NCBI RefSeq assembly: GCF_014646335.1
Contig: NZ_BMNG01000009.1
Coordinates: 186,001 to 250,000 of the forward strand
Reading direction: 5' to 3'
Length of the DNA stretch: 64,000 nucleotides
DNA from: Streptomyces lasiicapitis
GTDB lineage: Bacteria > Actinomycetota > Actinomycetes > Streptomycetales > Streptomycetaceae
Shown: positions 23,446 to 34,900 of the stretch, in pieces
Numbering within the stretch: position 1 is the first letter of the stretch
Layout of the letters: each line of letters begins with the position of its first letter
Notes under the pieces: model-generated
The model's input: only the letters and a program-made list of their open reading frames with translations
The model's database searches: none
Told to the model about the DNA's origin: nothing
Program-made: the position numbers and the translations under genes

Positions 23446-23663
23446 ACTGATCTGTGCGTTCGGGACACGCCGGGGCGCAAGCGGGGACTGGCCGTCGACG
23501 TACTGGGGCTGATCATCGGCGTCATCATCCACGGCGCCCTGCTGGACATCACCGTCGAGGTCGTTCGCCGCAACCCGCGGACGATCAGGGCAAGGGCTTC
23601 GTCCCGCAGCTGAAGCGGTGGGTAGTAGAGCAGGTCAACGGCACCCTGATGCTGGACCGGCGA
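23446..23663 (+). pseudogene. IS5-like transposase remnant, deleted and frameshifted
   Basis: One frame gives TPGRKRGLAVDVLGLIIGVI (23470-23526 region), matching the GRKRHLVVDTLGLLLAV block of IS5-family DDE transposases. After a short divergent part it gives TVEVVRRNP, and from 23577 another frame gives DQGKGFVPQLKRWVVEQVNGTLMLDRR, the family's C-terminal KRWVVERTFGW-like block. The central catalytic part is missing and a one-base shift separates the two pieces. No terminal inverted repeats were seen. Confidence 0.65.
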
Positions 23664-24108
23664 GGTGTCCGGCGGGGCCGCGGTCGTCGTGGCGATCTGC
23701 TCGGCCGAGTCCGCCCTGCCCTCGCCGACGTTGCCCCGCACCTCATCGGCCTTGCCCTGCGCCTCTTCGTCGCGAACTCCGGGTCCGCCCAGCGCGAGAG
23801 CCTTCGGTGGTGGCATCGGACGGACCCCCCTCCCACGCATGTCGGTGCCGACAGGAACGCGGCAGCCGGAGCCGGCGTACCCGGGGTCGGGGAGAGGTGG
23901 AGCCGCCACGCGTTCGGACGTCGCGGTGAGTGCACTCGCGCGCAGGGGTCAACAGCTCCCGCCTTTTGTCTAAGGAATTTCACAGAACGCGCCCGCAGAG
24001 TCCTTTTGGTGAGTTATCGGGTCGACGGCGAAGCTAACATCGAGTTCGAGCCAGCCGGTGTAGCCGCCGACGACCTCGATGCATGGACTGTGAATCGATG
24101 GAGGAGTC

Positions 24109-25308
24109 TTGGTCGACGCCCTGCACCCCCCTGTGTCGCTGCCTACCAAGCGGAGCTGCCCCTTCGATCCTCCGGATGGCTACACCCCGCTGCGTGAGCA
24201 GGAGCGAATAACGCGCATGAGTTATCCGGGCGGCACGCCCGGGTGGCTCATCACCCGCCATGCTGAAGCAAAGGAACTTTTCACCCATAAGAGCTTCAGC
24301 GCGCGCCAGGAAGGGCTGATCGCCCCCGTCCCCACGGAGCTGGCGTACGAGGGTCCGGCCGATCCGGGTGCTTTTGCGAAGACGGACGACCCGGTCCACA
24401 GCAAGTATCGCAAGCTGGTCACCGGCTTTTTCACGGTCCGGCGCACGCGTCAACTCACCCCCATGATCGAGCGAATCGTGCACGAGCAGCTCGACGATCT
24501 GGAAAAGGCCGGGCCGGGCGCCGACCTGGTGGAGGTCTTCACCGAATCCGTTTCCTCCCGGGTGATGTGCGAGATGATCGGCGTCCCCGAATCGGAGCGG
24601 AAGAGCCTCCAGTGTCATGTGGAGACACTCGGCCGGCTCTCCTCCACCGTCCCCGAGGCGCTCGCCGCCGTGTCCGGGATGAGCGGGTTCCTGGCCCGCT
24701 TCGTCCCCAGCAGGATGGGCGACCCCCGGGACGACATCCTCGGGGACCTCATCCGCGGCGGGCAGCTCACCGAGCAAGAACTCATGGGCATGACCGCCAC
24801 GTTGATCACCGGGGCCTTCGACACCACGGGCAACATGCTCGCCATGGGCGTCTACACCCTGCTCGAGCACCCCGATCAACTGGTCAAGCTCCAGGAGGAC
24901 CCGGAGCTCATGGGGGCCGCCGTCGAAGAGCTCCTCCGCTTCCTCACCATCTCTCACCTCGGGGCCAGCCGGTGGGCGCTCGAAGATGTCGAGTTCGCCG
25001 GTCGGACCATCAAGAAGGGCGAGGTGGTCACTGTCGCCCTCCCCGCCGTCAACCGCGACCCCGAGCGCTACGAGAACCCCGATCAGCTGGACATCGGCCG
25101 TACGGATCACGGGCACCTGGGGCTCGGCCACGGCGTCCACCAGTGTCTCGGCCAGCATCTCGCCCGGACGATCCTGCGCGTCGGCTACGAGGCCCTGTTC
25201 GACAGGTTCCCCACGCTGCGACTGGCCGTACCGGCCGATGAGGTCCCGATGCGGGACGACTGCGTGCACTACGGCCCCAGGTCGCTTCGCGTCACCTGGG
25301 ACGACTGA
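24109..25308 (+). CDS. Cytochrome P450, probable polyketide tailoring oxidase
   Basis: A 399-aa P450 of the bacterial macrolide-hydroxylase type (CYP105/107-like). The I-helix is ITGAFDTTGN (Gly235-Thr240, with the acid-Thr pair for oxygen activation), the K-helix ExxR is E274-LL-R277, and the heme loop is LGLGHGVHQCLG with Cys346 as thiolate ligand; the usual leading Phe of FGxGxHxCxG is Leu. The only start after an in-frame TGA that fits GGAGGAG is a TTG at 24109, with a short spacer. A ferredoxin gene follows on the same strand and the PKS genes follow it, so it likely hydroxylates or epoxidises the polyketide. Confidence 0.92.
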   Translation: MVDALHPPVSLPTKRSCPFDPPDGYTPLREQERITRMSYPGGTPGWLITRHAEAKELFTHKSFSARQEGLIAPVPTELAYEGPADPGAFAKTDDPVHSKYRKLVTGFFTVRRTRQLTPMIERIVHEQLDDLEKAGPGADLVEVFTESVSSRVMCEMIGVPESERKSLQCHVETLGRLSSTVPEALAAVSGMSGFLARFVPSRMGDPRDDILGDLIRGGQLTEQELMGMTATLITGAFDTTGNMLAMGVYTLLEHPDQLVKLQEDPELMGAAVEELLRFLTISHLGASRWALEDVEFAGRTIKKGEVVTVALPAVNRDPERYENPDQLDIGRTDHGHLGLGHGVHQCLGQHLARTILRVGYEALFDRFPTLRLAVPADEVPMRDDCVHYGPRSLRVTWDD

Positions 25309-25439
25309 TCGAGACGTACAAGCGGTGAATGCGACGGACGGTGGGACGTTCTCCCACCGTCCGTCACCGTCATGCAAGAGGGCCCACAAGACGCAGACAT
25401 GTCGGCCCATCTCGAACAACAAGGTAGGACTGAGACCCG

Positions 25440-25646
25440 ATGAGGATCACCGCCGACCGTGAGGTGTGCTGTTCGGCCGGCCAGTGCGCGTTGATCGCGC
25501 CTGACCTGTTCGACCAGAGCGACGAGGACGGCTCCGTCGTTCTGCTCGACGCACAGCCCGACACCGGACGGCTGGACGTTCTGCGCGAGGTCGTATCCCG
25601 TTGCCCGAGCGGTGCGATCCGCCTCGAAGAAGACCCTGGCGCGTGA
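25440..25646 (+). CDS. [3Fe-4S] ferredoxin, P450 partner
   Basis: A 68-aa ferredoxin. Cys10, Cys16 and Cys55 (C-CSAGQC and SRCPSGAI) form the Cx5C...CP pattern of single-cluster actinomycete ferredoxins; the position that would hold the fourth Cys is Ala17-type, favouring 3Fe-4S. Cys11 is additional. Such proteins pass electrons from a ferredoxin reductase to a neighbouring P450. It lies 131 bp after the P450 gene and 262 bp before the first PKS gene. Confidence 0.92.
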   Translation: MRITADREVCCSAGQCALIAPDLFDQSDEDGSVVLLDAQPDTGRLDVLREVVSRCPSGAIRLEEDPGA

Positions 25647-25908
25647 AAACAGGGCCTGAGATTTCGGGGGCACGAATGCTGGCGGAGAACGCGACCGTGG
25701 CAAGGATCACACTGTTGGTGAAGCGCCGCTGAAACCAAATCCCCGGGAAACACGTCCGAGGCGTCAACCATGCCTGAGTGGGTTTCTAGGGTTTCCCTTA
25801 CGGAACCAGAGCTAATGTGGCCGGTGTCCGTCTGGCAATGCGTGTTTTCGTAACTTTCAGGTCCGTTGCGCTCTTCCAGCGAACGACGCGTCAAGTGTGG
25901 AGTTTCTG
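25647..25908. other. Leader region of the first PKS gene
   Basis: No gene is seen. The region is less GC-rich than its surroundings and includes GGTTTC-TAG-GGGTTTCC followed by GGAACC around 25781-25806, possible regulator half-sites, but I could not assign a promoter with confidence. Confidence 0.35.
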
Positions 25909-28900
25909 ATGCCTGCTGCATCCAACCAGAACAAAGCCGTTGAAGCGCTGCGCAAGTCGTTCAAGGAAATCGAGCGGCTCCGGCGTCAGAACCGCCAGCT
26001 GGTCAGTTCGGCCACCGAGCCCATTGCCATCATCGGTATGGCCTGCCGATTTCCGGGTGGAGTGAATTCCCCCGAGGCGCTGTGGCGCCTGGTCGCCGAT
26101 GGATCGGACGCCATCTCGCCCTTCCCGACAAACCGCGGCTGGGACGTGGAGGGGATCTACAATCCGGATCCGGAGCATCCGGGTACCAGTTACGTTCGCG
26201 AAGGCGGCTTCCTCCACGACGCGGATCAATTCGACTCCGCGTTCTTCGGCATCCCGCCCCGCGAGGCCCTGGCCATGGACCCGCAGCAGCGGCTGCTCCT
26301 TGAGACGTCGTGGGAGGTCATGGAGCGGGCGGGCATCGACCCCGCGTCGTTGCGTGGCAGCCAGACAGGCGTCTTCACCGGCGCCATGCACACCACTTAC
26401 GCTTCCGAGGCCGCGCAGATTCCGGACGAGATCGAGCCGTACCTCCACAACGGCGCCACCACCAGCATCGCCTCGGGCCGTGTCTCCTACACCTTCGGTT
26501 TCGAAGGCCCCGCGCTGACGGTGGACACCGCCTGCTCATCGGCGCTGGTCGCCCTGCACCTGGCCGCGCAGGCGCTGCGGCAGGGCGAGTGTTCCATGGC
26601 GCTGGTCGGCGGTGCGACGGTCATGGTGAGCCCCAAGGGCTTCGTCACCTTCAGCCGCCAGCGCGGACTGGCCGCCGACGGCCGGTGCAAGGCGTTCGCC
26701 GACGCTGCCGACGGCACCACATGGTCCGAGGGCATCGGTGTGCTGCTGGTGGAACGGCTGTCCGACGCGCGGCGCAACGGGCACCAGATCCTGGCGGTGG
26801 TGCGCGGCTCCGCCGTGAACCAGGACGGCGCGAGCAACGGTCTTACGGCCCCCAACGGCCCCTCTCAGCGCCGCGTGATCCGGCAGGCCCTCGAGAACTG
26901 CGAGTTGACCACCAGCCAGATTGACGCGGTCGAGGCGCACGGTACGGGCACGACGCTGGGTGACCCGATCGAGGCGCAGGCGCTGCTGGCCACCTACGGG
27001 CAGGACCGGCCGGAGGGACGGCCGCTGTGGTTGGGCTCGCTGAAGTCGAACCTCGGTCACGCACAGGCCGCTGCCGGTGTGGCCGGCGTCATCAAGATGG
27101 TGATGGCGATGCGGCACGGCGTGCTGCCGAAGACACTGCATGTCGACGCCCCGTCGAGCCACGTGGACTGGTCCGAGGGCGAGATCGAGCTGCTGACCGA
27201 GTCCAGGCCGTGGCCGGAAACGGGCGAGCCGCGCAGGGTCGGTGTGTCCTCGTTCGGCGTGAGCGGGACGAACGCGCATGTGATCCTGGAGCAGGCTCCG
27301 GAGGTTGAGGCGGCCGAAGCCGAGGCTGCCGAGGAGCCTGCCGACGGCGGCGTCGCGGGTCCGGTGGCCTGGGTGGTGTCGGGCAAGAGCGACACCGCGT
27401 TGCGGGCGCAGGCAGGCCGGCTGCGGGAGTTCGTGGCGGAGCGTCCGGAGCTGGGCGCCGCCGATGTGGCGCTCTCCCTGGCGACGACCAGGTTCGCGTT
27501 CGAGCAGCGCGCCGTGGTGACCGGGACCAGCCGTGAGGAGCTCCTCGAGCGCCTGGAGGCGGTGGCCGAGGGGGCGAAGCTCCCCGGTGTGGTCTGGGGG
27601 AAGGACGCCGAAACACCTGGTCGTTCGGTGTTTGTGTTCCCGGGTCAGGGGGCGCAGTGGCTCGGTATGGCGGTGGAGCTGCTGGAGTCCTCGCCGGTGT
27701 TCGCGGAGGCGATTGGCGAGTGTGAGTCGGCTCTGTCGGCTTACGTGGACTGGTCGTTGACGGACGTGCTGCGCGGGGCTGACGGTGCGCCTGGTTTTGA
27801 CCGGGTGGATGTGGTGCAGCCGGTGTTGTTCGCGGTGATGGTGTCGCTGGCGAAGCTGTGGCGTTCGGTGGGGGTCGAGCCGGACGCGGTGATGGGTCAC
27901 AGCCAGGGTGAGATCGCGGCGGCCTGCGTTGCGGGTGCGCTCTCGCTGGAGGACGCGGCGAAGGTGGTGACCCTGCGTTCGCAGGCGATCGCCGCCGGTC
28001 TGGCGGGTCGTGGTGGCATGGTCTCGGTCGGGCTTCCCGTCGACCAGGCCAGGGAGCGTATCGCCGCCTGGAACGGTGCGATATCCGTTGCTGCGGTCAA
28101 CGGCCCGGGTTCGGTTGTGGTGTCCGGTGACGCGGGTGCGCTGGACGAGATGGTCACCCAACTTGAGGGTGAGGAGATCCGCGTCCGCCGTGTCCCGGTG
28201 GACTATGCCTCGCACTCCGCCCATGTGGAGGAGATCCGCGAGGAGTTGCTGAAGGTACTGGCGGACATCGCGCCGCGCTCATCGGAGGTGCCGTTCTATT
28301 CGACGGTGTCCGGTGAGCTGGTGGATACGGCCGATCTGGACGCGGGGTACTGGTACCGGAATCTGCGGCAGACGGTGGAGCTGGAGTCCACGACTCGCCT
28401 CCTGCTCGATGAGGGCCACACCGTGTTCATCGAGGTGAGCCCGCATCCGGTATTGACCCTGCCGGTGCAGCAGACCGTGGAGGCCGCCGAGGCGCAGGCC
28501 GTGGTCGTCGGCACGCTGCGGCGGGACGAGGGCGGACCCGAGCGGTTCCTGACCTCCGCAGCTGAGCTTTACGTCAGCGGAGCAAGCGTTGACTGGCGGA
28601 AGGTGTTCGCCGGACACGGTGCTCGCCAGATCGACCTGCCGACCTACGCCTTCCAGCGGGAGCGCTTCTGGCTTGATGCCCCCGCGGGTGTGGGCGATGT
28701 GGGCTCGGTGGGGTTGGGTTCGCTGGGGCACCCGTTGTTGGGTGCGGTGGTGTCGTTGGCCAGTGGTGGCGGGGTGCTGCTGAGCGGACGGTTGTCGCTG
28801 GCCACGCATGAGTGGCTGGCGGATCACGCCGTCCACGGGGTGGTGCTGCTGCCCGGGACGGCGTTCGTGGAGCTGGTGGTACTGGCGGGCGATCAGGTCG

Positions 28901-31900
28901 GCTGTGGTCGGGTTGAGGAACTGATCCTGGAAGCGCCGCTGATCGTGCCCGAGAAGGGCGGGGTGCACCTTCAGGTTGAGGTGGAGGAGGCGGATGCTTC
29001 TGGCTTCCGCGAGGTGAGTGTGTTCTCGCGGGAGGAGGCGGAGGGTGAGGGTGCCGCCTGGACGCGGCATGCCCACGGTCTGCTGGGTTCGGCCGCGCCC
29101 GGCTCCGAGGCCCGGTTCGACTTCGGTGTGTGGCCGCCGGTGGGGGCTGAGTTGGTTGATGTGTCGGGTGAGTATGCGCGGGCGGCGGAGAACGGGTTGG
29201 AGTATGGGCCTGTTTTCCAGGGGTTGAGGCGTGCGTGGCGGCGTGATGGTGAGGTGTTCGCGGAGGTCGGGCTCCCGGAGGGTGAGCGGGAGCGGGCGGG
29301 CCTGTTCGGCTTGCATCCGGCGTTGTTCGATGCCGCGTTGCATGCGATGGGTGTGAGTGAAGGTCTGGCGGGTGGTTCGGGGAGTTTGCTGCCGTTCTCC
29401 TGGCGTGGGTTTGCTCTGGAGGCGGTGGGTGCGACCTCGCTGCGGGTGCGGTTGGCGTCGGCGGGCGCTGGGTCGGATGCGGTGTCGGTGCTGGTGGCTG
29501 ACGAGTCGGGGCGTGGGGTGGCGTCGGTCGAGTCGCTGGTGCTGCGTCCGGTTGACGCGGATCAGCTTAATGCCGCGGGCGGGGTGGCGCGGGATGCGCT
29601 GTTCCAGGTGGAGTGGGTGGATGCGCCCGGGGTTGTCGTGGCGGGTGAGGTGGCGCCGCGGACTGAGGTCGTGCGGGTGGTCTCCGGTGGTTCGGATGTG
29701 GTGAGTGAGGTGTACGGGCGGGTCCTTGAGGTCCTGGAGCGGGTGCAGGCGTGGGTGGCGGACGAGGATCTCGCGGGTGAGCGGCTGGTGGTGGTGACCC
29801 GGGGCGCTGTCGACGCGGGCGATGGTGTGCGGGACATGGCCGGGGCTGCGGTGTGGGGTCTGGTGCGGTCCGCGCAGTCGGAGAATCCTGGGCGTCTGGT
29901 GCTGGTGGACACCGATGACGTGGACGGTGTCGACGGTCTGCTTCCCGGGGTACTGGCTCTGGGCGAGGAGCAGGTGGTGGTGCGGTCGGGTGCGGTGCGG
30001 GTGCCGCGCCTGGGCCGGTCGCTGCCTTCGGGTGACGCTCCGGAGTCGGGGGTGTTCGGCGCTGGCGCGGTGCTCGTGACCGGTGGCACGGGTGTTCTGG
30101 GTGGTTTGGTGGCCCGGCATCTGGTGGCCCGGCATGACGTCAGGAAGCTGGTGCTGCTGTCTCGCCGTGGTGCGGAGGCCGAGGGCGCGACGGAGCTGCG
30201 GGCGGAGCTGGAAGCGTCTGGCGCCGAGGTGGTGATCGCGGCGTGTGACGCAGCGGATCGCCAGGCTTTGGCTGGGGTGTTGTCGGGGTTGCCGGCGGGC
30301 TTCGCGTTGAGTGGTGTGGTGCACGCGGCGGGTGTGCTGGATGACGGGCTGCTGACGTCGTTGACCCGTGAGCGGGTTGAGCCGGTGTTGCGGGCGAAGG
30401 TGGACGCGGCGTGGAACCTGCATGAGCTGACCGAAGGGTTGGACCTGTCGGCCTTCGTGTTGTTCTCTTCGGCCACTGGTGTGCTGGGCGGCGCGGGGCA
30501 GAGCAATTACGCGGCGGCGAATGTGTTCCTGGACGGCCTGGCGTCCTGGCGCCGGACTCAGGGGTTGCCTGGTGTGTCGATGGCGTGGGGTCTGTGGGCC
30601 GAGGCCAGCGGCATGACCGGACACCTCGGCGAGGACGACGTCCAGCGGATATCCCGCTCGGGCCTGGTACCACTGGCCACGAACGAGGGGCTTGAGCTGT
30701 TCGACGCGGCTCTGATCTCGGCTGCGGTTGTTCCGGTTCTCTTCCGGCTGGACATCCCGGCGCTGCGTGCGCAGGGCGCCGAACTCCCCGCCCTCTTCCG
30801 CAACGTCGTGCCGGGGATGACGGTCCGGCGCGTCGTGGGCGCCGGAGCCGCGGACGTGGACGACATCGCCGCCCGTCTGCGGCGGCGACTGGCCGGCATG
30901 TCCGAGGCGGATCAGGAGCAGTTCCTGCTCGAGGAGCTGATCCGCGTCCAGGCGGCCGCCGCCTTGGGACACGCGAAGTCGGACACTGTCGAGGTGGGAC
31001 GGCCCTTCAAGGAACTGGGCTTCGACTCGCTCACCGCCGTGGAACTGCGGAACCGTCTGAGTGCGGAAACGGGTCTGCGCCTCCCGGCCACGCTTGTCTT
31101 CGACTACCCGAACCCGACCGTACTGGCGGGCTATCTGCGCTCGGAGATCCTCGGGGCGCAGGAGACGGCCATCGCGGCGCCGACGGCGGACGGATCCGCC
31201 AACACCCCGGCACACACGGACGACGACCCGATCGCGATCGTCGCCATGAGCTGCCGTTTCCCCGGTGGGGTGCGGACGCCCGAGGAACTCTGGCACCTGG
31301 TGATGGGTGGTACCGACGCCACCGCCTCGCTCCCGTCCAACCGCGGCTGGGACCTCGAGACGACGTACGACCCGGACCCCGCGCGCGAGGGCACGTACTA
31401 CGCCCGCAACGGTGGCTTCCTCTACGACGCGGACCAGTTCGACCCGGCGTTCTTCGGGATCTCGCCGCGTGAGGCGCTCTCGATGGACCCGCAGCAGCGG
31501 CTCCTGCTGGAAACCTCGTGGGAGGCGTTCGAGCGGGCTGGTATCGACCCCGAGTCGGCGAAGGGAAGCCGGACCGGAGTCTTCGTCGGCGTTGTGTACA
31601 ACGACTACGGCACCCGGCTGCAAGGGAACGCCCCCGAAGGCTTTGAGGGCTATCTCGGCACCGGCAGCGCGGGCAGCGTGGCCTCGGGCCGGATCTCCTA
31701 CACCCTGGGCCTGGAAGGGCCCGCCGTGACGGTGGACACCGCGTGTTCGTCGTCGCTGGTCGCGCTGCACCTCGCGGTCCAGGCGCTGCGCCAGGGCGAA
31801 TGCGACTTGGCGCTCGCCGGTGGTGCGACGGTGATGTCCACACAGGCCGGGCTGGTGGACTTCAGCCGTCAGCGCGCGCTGTCCGCCGATGGCAAGTGCA

Positions 31901-34900
31901 AGGCGTTCAGCAATGGCGCAGACGGATTCGGATTCGCCGAAGGCGTCGGGCTGCTGCTCGTCGAGCGGCTGTCGGACGCCCGGCGCAACGGCCACGAGGT
32001 GCTGGCCCTCGTCCGGGGCTCGGCTGTCAACCAGGACGGTGCGTCCAACGGCCTGACCGCCCCGAACGGACCGTCGCAGCAGCGGGTGATCCGCGCGGCG
32101 CTCAAGACCGCCCGTCTGTCGGGCGCCGAGGTCGACGTGGTGGAGGCGCACGGTACGGGTACGTCGCTGGGTGACCCGATCGAGGCGCAGGCGCTGCTGG
32201 CCACGTACGGCCAGGACCGGCCCGCGGAACAGCCGCTGTGGCTCGGATCGGTGAAGTCGAACATCGGCCATTCGCAAGCGGCGGCCGGTGTGGCCGGCGT
32301 CATCAAGATGGTGATGGCGATGCGGCACGGCGTGTTGCCGAAGTCGCTGCACATCGACGAGCCGTCACAACACGTGGATTGGTCAGCGGGCGACATCGCG
32401 CTGCTCACCGAGGCCACAGCCTGGCCGGAGTCGGGCCACCCGCGCCGCGCCGGCGTGTCGTCCTTCGGCGTGAGCGGTACCAACTCGCACGCGATCCTGG
32501 AGGAGGCGCCGGAGGCCGAGGCGGCCGACGACGCTGAGGCCGAGGTCGCCGATGGTCCGGTGGCGTGGCTGGTGTCGGGCCGTAGCCAGGAGGGGCTGCG
32601 GGCGCAGGCGGGGCGGCTGCGGGAGTTCGTGGCCGGGCGTCCGGAACTGGACGCCGCTGATGTGGCGTTGTCGTTGGTGTCGTCGCGTTCGGTGTTCGAG
32701 CACCGTGGGGTGGTGACGGGTGCCGGCCGTGAGGAGCTTTTGGCGCGGTTGGGTGTGTTGGCCGGGGACGAGGTGGCCTCGGGTGTGACTCGTGGTGTTG
32801 CTGATGTGCGTGGTCGTTCGGTGTTTGTGTTCCCGGGTCAGGGGGCGCAGTGGGCGGGTATGGCGGTGGAGCTGCTGGAGTCTTCGCCGGTGTTCGCGGA
32901 GGCGGTCGGTGAGTGTGAGACGGCTCTGTCGGCTTACGTGGACTGGTCGTTGACGGATGTGCTGCGTGGTGCCGAGGGTGCGCCTGGTTTTGACCGGGTG
33001 GATGTGGTGCAGCCGGTGTTGTTCGCGGTGATGGTCTCCCTGGCGAAGTTGTGGCGTTCGGTGGGTGTGGAGCCGGATGCGGTGATGGGTCACAGCCAGG
33101 GTGAGATTGCCGCGGCGTGTGTCGCGGGTGCGCTCTCGCTGGAGGACGCGGCGAAGGTGGTGGCCCTGCGTTCGCAGGCGATCGCCGTCGGTCTTGCGGG
33201 TCGTGGTGGCATGGTGTCGGTCGGGCTTCCGGTGGACCAGGCGCGGGAGCGTATTGCCGCTTGGGGCGGTGCGATATCCGTTGCTGCGGTCAACGGCCCC
33301 GGTTCCGTCGTGGTGTCGGGTGACGCGGGTGCGCTGGATGAGATGGTCGCCCAGCTGGAGGGTGAGGAGATACGCGTCCGCCGTGTCCCGGTGGATTACG
33401 CCTCGCACTCCGCGCACGTGGAGGAGATCCGGGACGAGCTGTTGAGGGTTCTGGCGGACCTGAGGCCCCGTACGTCCGAAGTGCCGTTCTACTCGACGGT
33501 GTTCGGCGAGCTGGTGGACACGGCCGCTCTGGACGCCGAGTACTGGTACCGCAACCTGCGCCAGACGGTTGAGCTGGAGGCCACCACCCGCACCCTGCTC
33601 GGCACCGGGCATGGTGTGTTCATCGAGGTGAGCCCGCATCCGGTGCTGACCCTTCCTGTTCAGCAGACGGTCGAGGCCGCCGAGGCCCAGGCTGTGGTTG
33701 TGGGGACCCTGCGCCGCGACGAGGGCGGGGCCGAGCGGTTCCTGACCTCGGTCGCCGAGCTCCATGTCAATGGGGGCGCGGTTGACTGGCGGAAGGTGTT
33801 CGCCGGACACCGTGCCCGCCGCGTAGAGCTGCCGACGTACGCCTTCCAGCGGCAGCGGTACTGGCTGGACGCCGTCTCGGCTGCTGAGGTGGCGGCCGCC
33901 GGTGACGGCTTGAGCGCCGATGCGGTGGACACGCGTTTCTGGGAGGCGGTGGAGCGCGAGGATCTGGAGGCGCTGGCGCGGACGCTGGAGGTGGAGGACG
34001 AGGAGCAGCAGTCGTCGTTGACGGCGCTGCTTCCCGCGCTGTCGTCGTGGCGTCGTCAGCGGCGTGAGCAGAACACGGTCGGCAGCTGGCGTTACAAGGC
34101 GGTCTGGAAGCCACTGGCATCCGCGTCCGAGTCGACGCTCTCGGGCACCTGGCTCGTGGTCGTTTCGGAAGCCTGTGGTGACGAGACTCTGGCTGCCGCC
34201 GTGCTGGATGGATTGACCGGCCGTGGTGCGCATGTCGTCTCCGTGGTCGTCGGGGCGGCGGATGACCGCGAGGTGGTCGCGGAGCGGCTGCGTGGGGCGC
34301 TCGACGGGGCTGGGGTGGAGTCGTCGGGTGTGGCGGGTGTGTTCTCGCTGCTGGCGCTGGACGAGGCCGGGCATCCGACGTTCGGTGTGGTGCCGGGCGG
34401 TCTGGCCGCGTTGGTGGGGCTGGTCCAGGGGCTGGGTGATGCGGGTGTGGTGGCTCCGCTGTGGTGTGGCACTCGGGGTGCGGTGTCGGTGGGTCGTTCC
34501 GACCGGCTGGTGAGCCCGGTGCAGTCGATGGTGTGGGGCCTGGGCCGGATCGTAGGGGCGGAGTATCCCCAGCGCTGGGGCGGTGTTGTGGACCTGCCCG
34601 AGACGCTCGACGAGCGGGCCGTATCGCGACTGGCCGGGGTGCTGGCGGGTGCGGAGGGCGAGGACCAGGTCGCGGTGCGCGGCTCCGGTGTGTTCGCCAA
34701 GCGCATGGTGCGGGCCGCGGCGGCTGAGGACGCGGAGGGCCGCGGGCCTTGGCAGAGCCGGGGTTCGGTGTTGGTGACGGGTGGTACGGGTGCGCTGGGT
34801 GGCCATGTGGCTCGGTGGTTGGCGCGTACGGGTGCTGAGCATCTGGTGTTGACCAGTCGTCGGGGGATGGAGGCTGGGGGCGCCGTCGAGTTGAAGGCGG

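Larger units (their letters stand above)
23188..24108. other. Gene-poor junction between ECF sigma gene and PKS cluster
   Basis: This 920-bp stretch has no intact gene. In order it holds a perfect 18-bp palindrome, a sigma-factor C-terminal remnant on the minus strand, an IS5-like transposase remnant on the plus strand, and from 23771 down to 23667 a minus-strand reading frame (EEAQGKADEVRGNVGEG) that faintly recalls CsbD-type stress proteins. From about 23950 the sequence becomes less GC-rich and presumably carries the P450 promoter, which I could not pinpoint. Confidence 0.6.

Noticed and set aside
23667..23771. CsbD-like gene on the minus strand
   Set aside because: Only about 20 residues look similar, there is no suitable start, and the frame joins a sigma remnant; kept as a comment in the junction entry.
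24006..24040. TTGGTG and TAACAT as a P450 promoter
   Set aside because: The spacer would be 23 bp and neither box is convincing.
26017..27290. First KS as a KSQ loading domain
   Set aside because: The active site reads DTACSSA with Cys, and an N-terminal docking coil precedes it.
28726..29640. Possible enoylreductase between DH and KR of modules 1, 3 and 4
   Set aside because: The spacer is occupied by the KR structural subdomain; no NADPH-binding GxGxVG ER motif is present.
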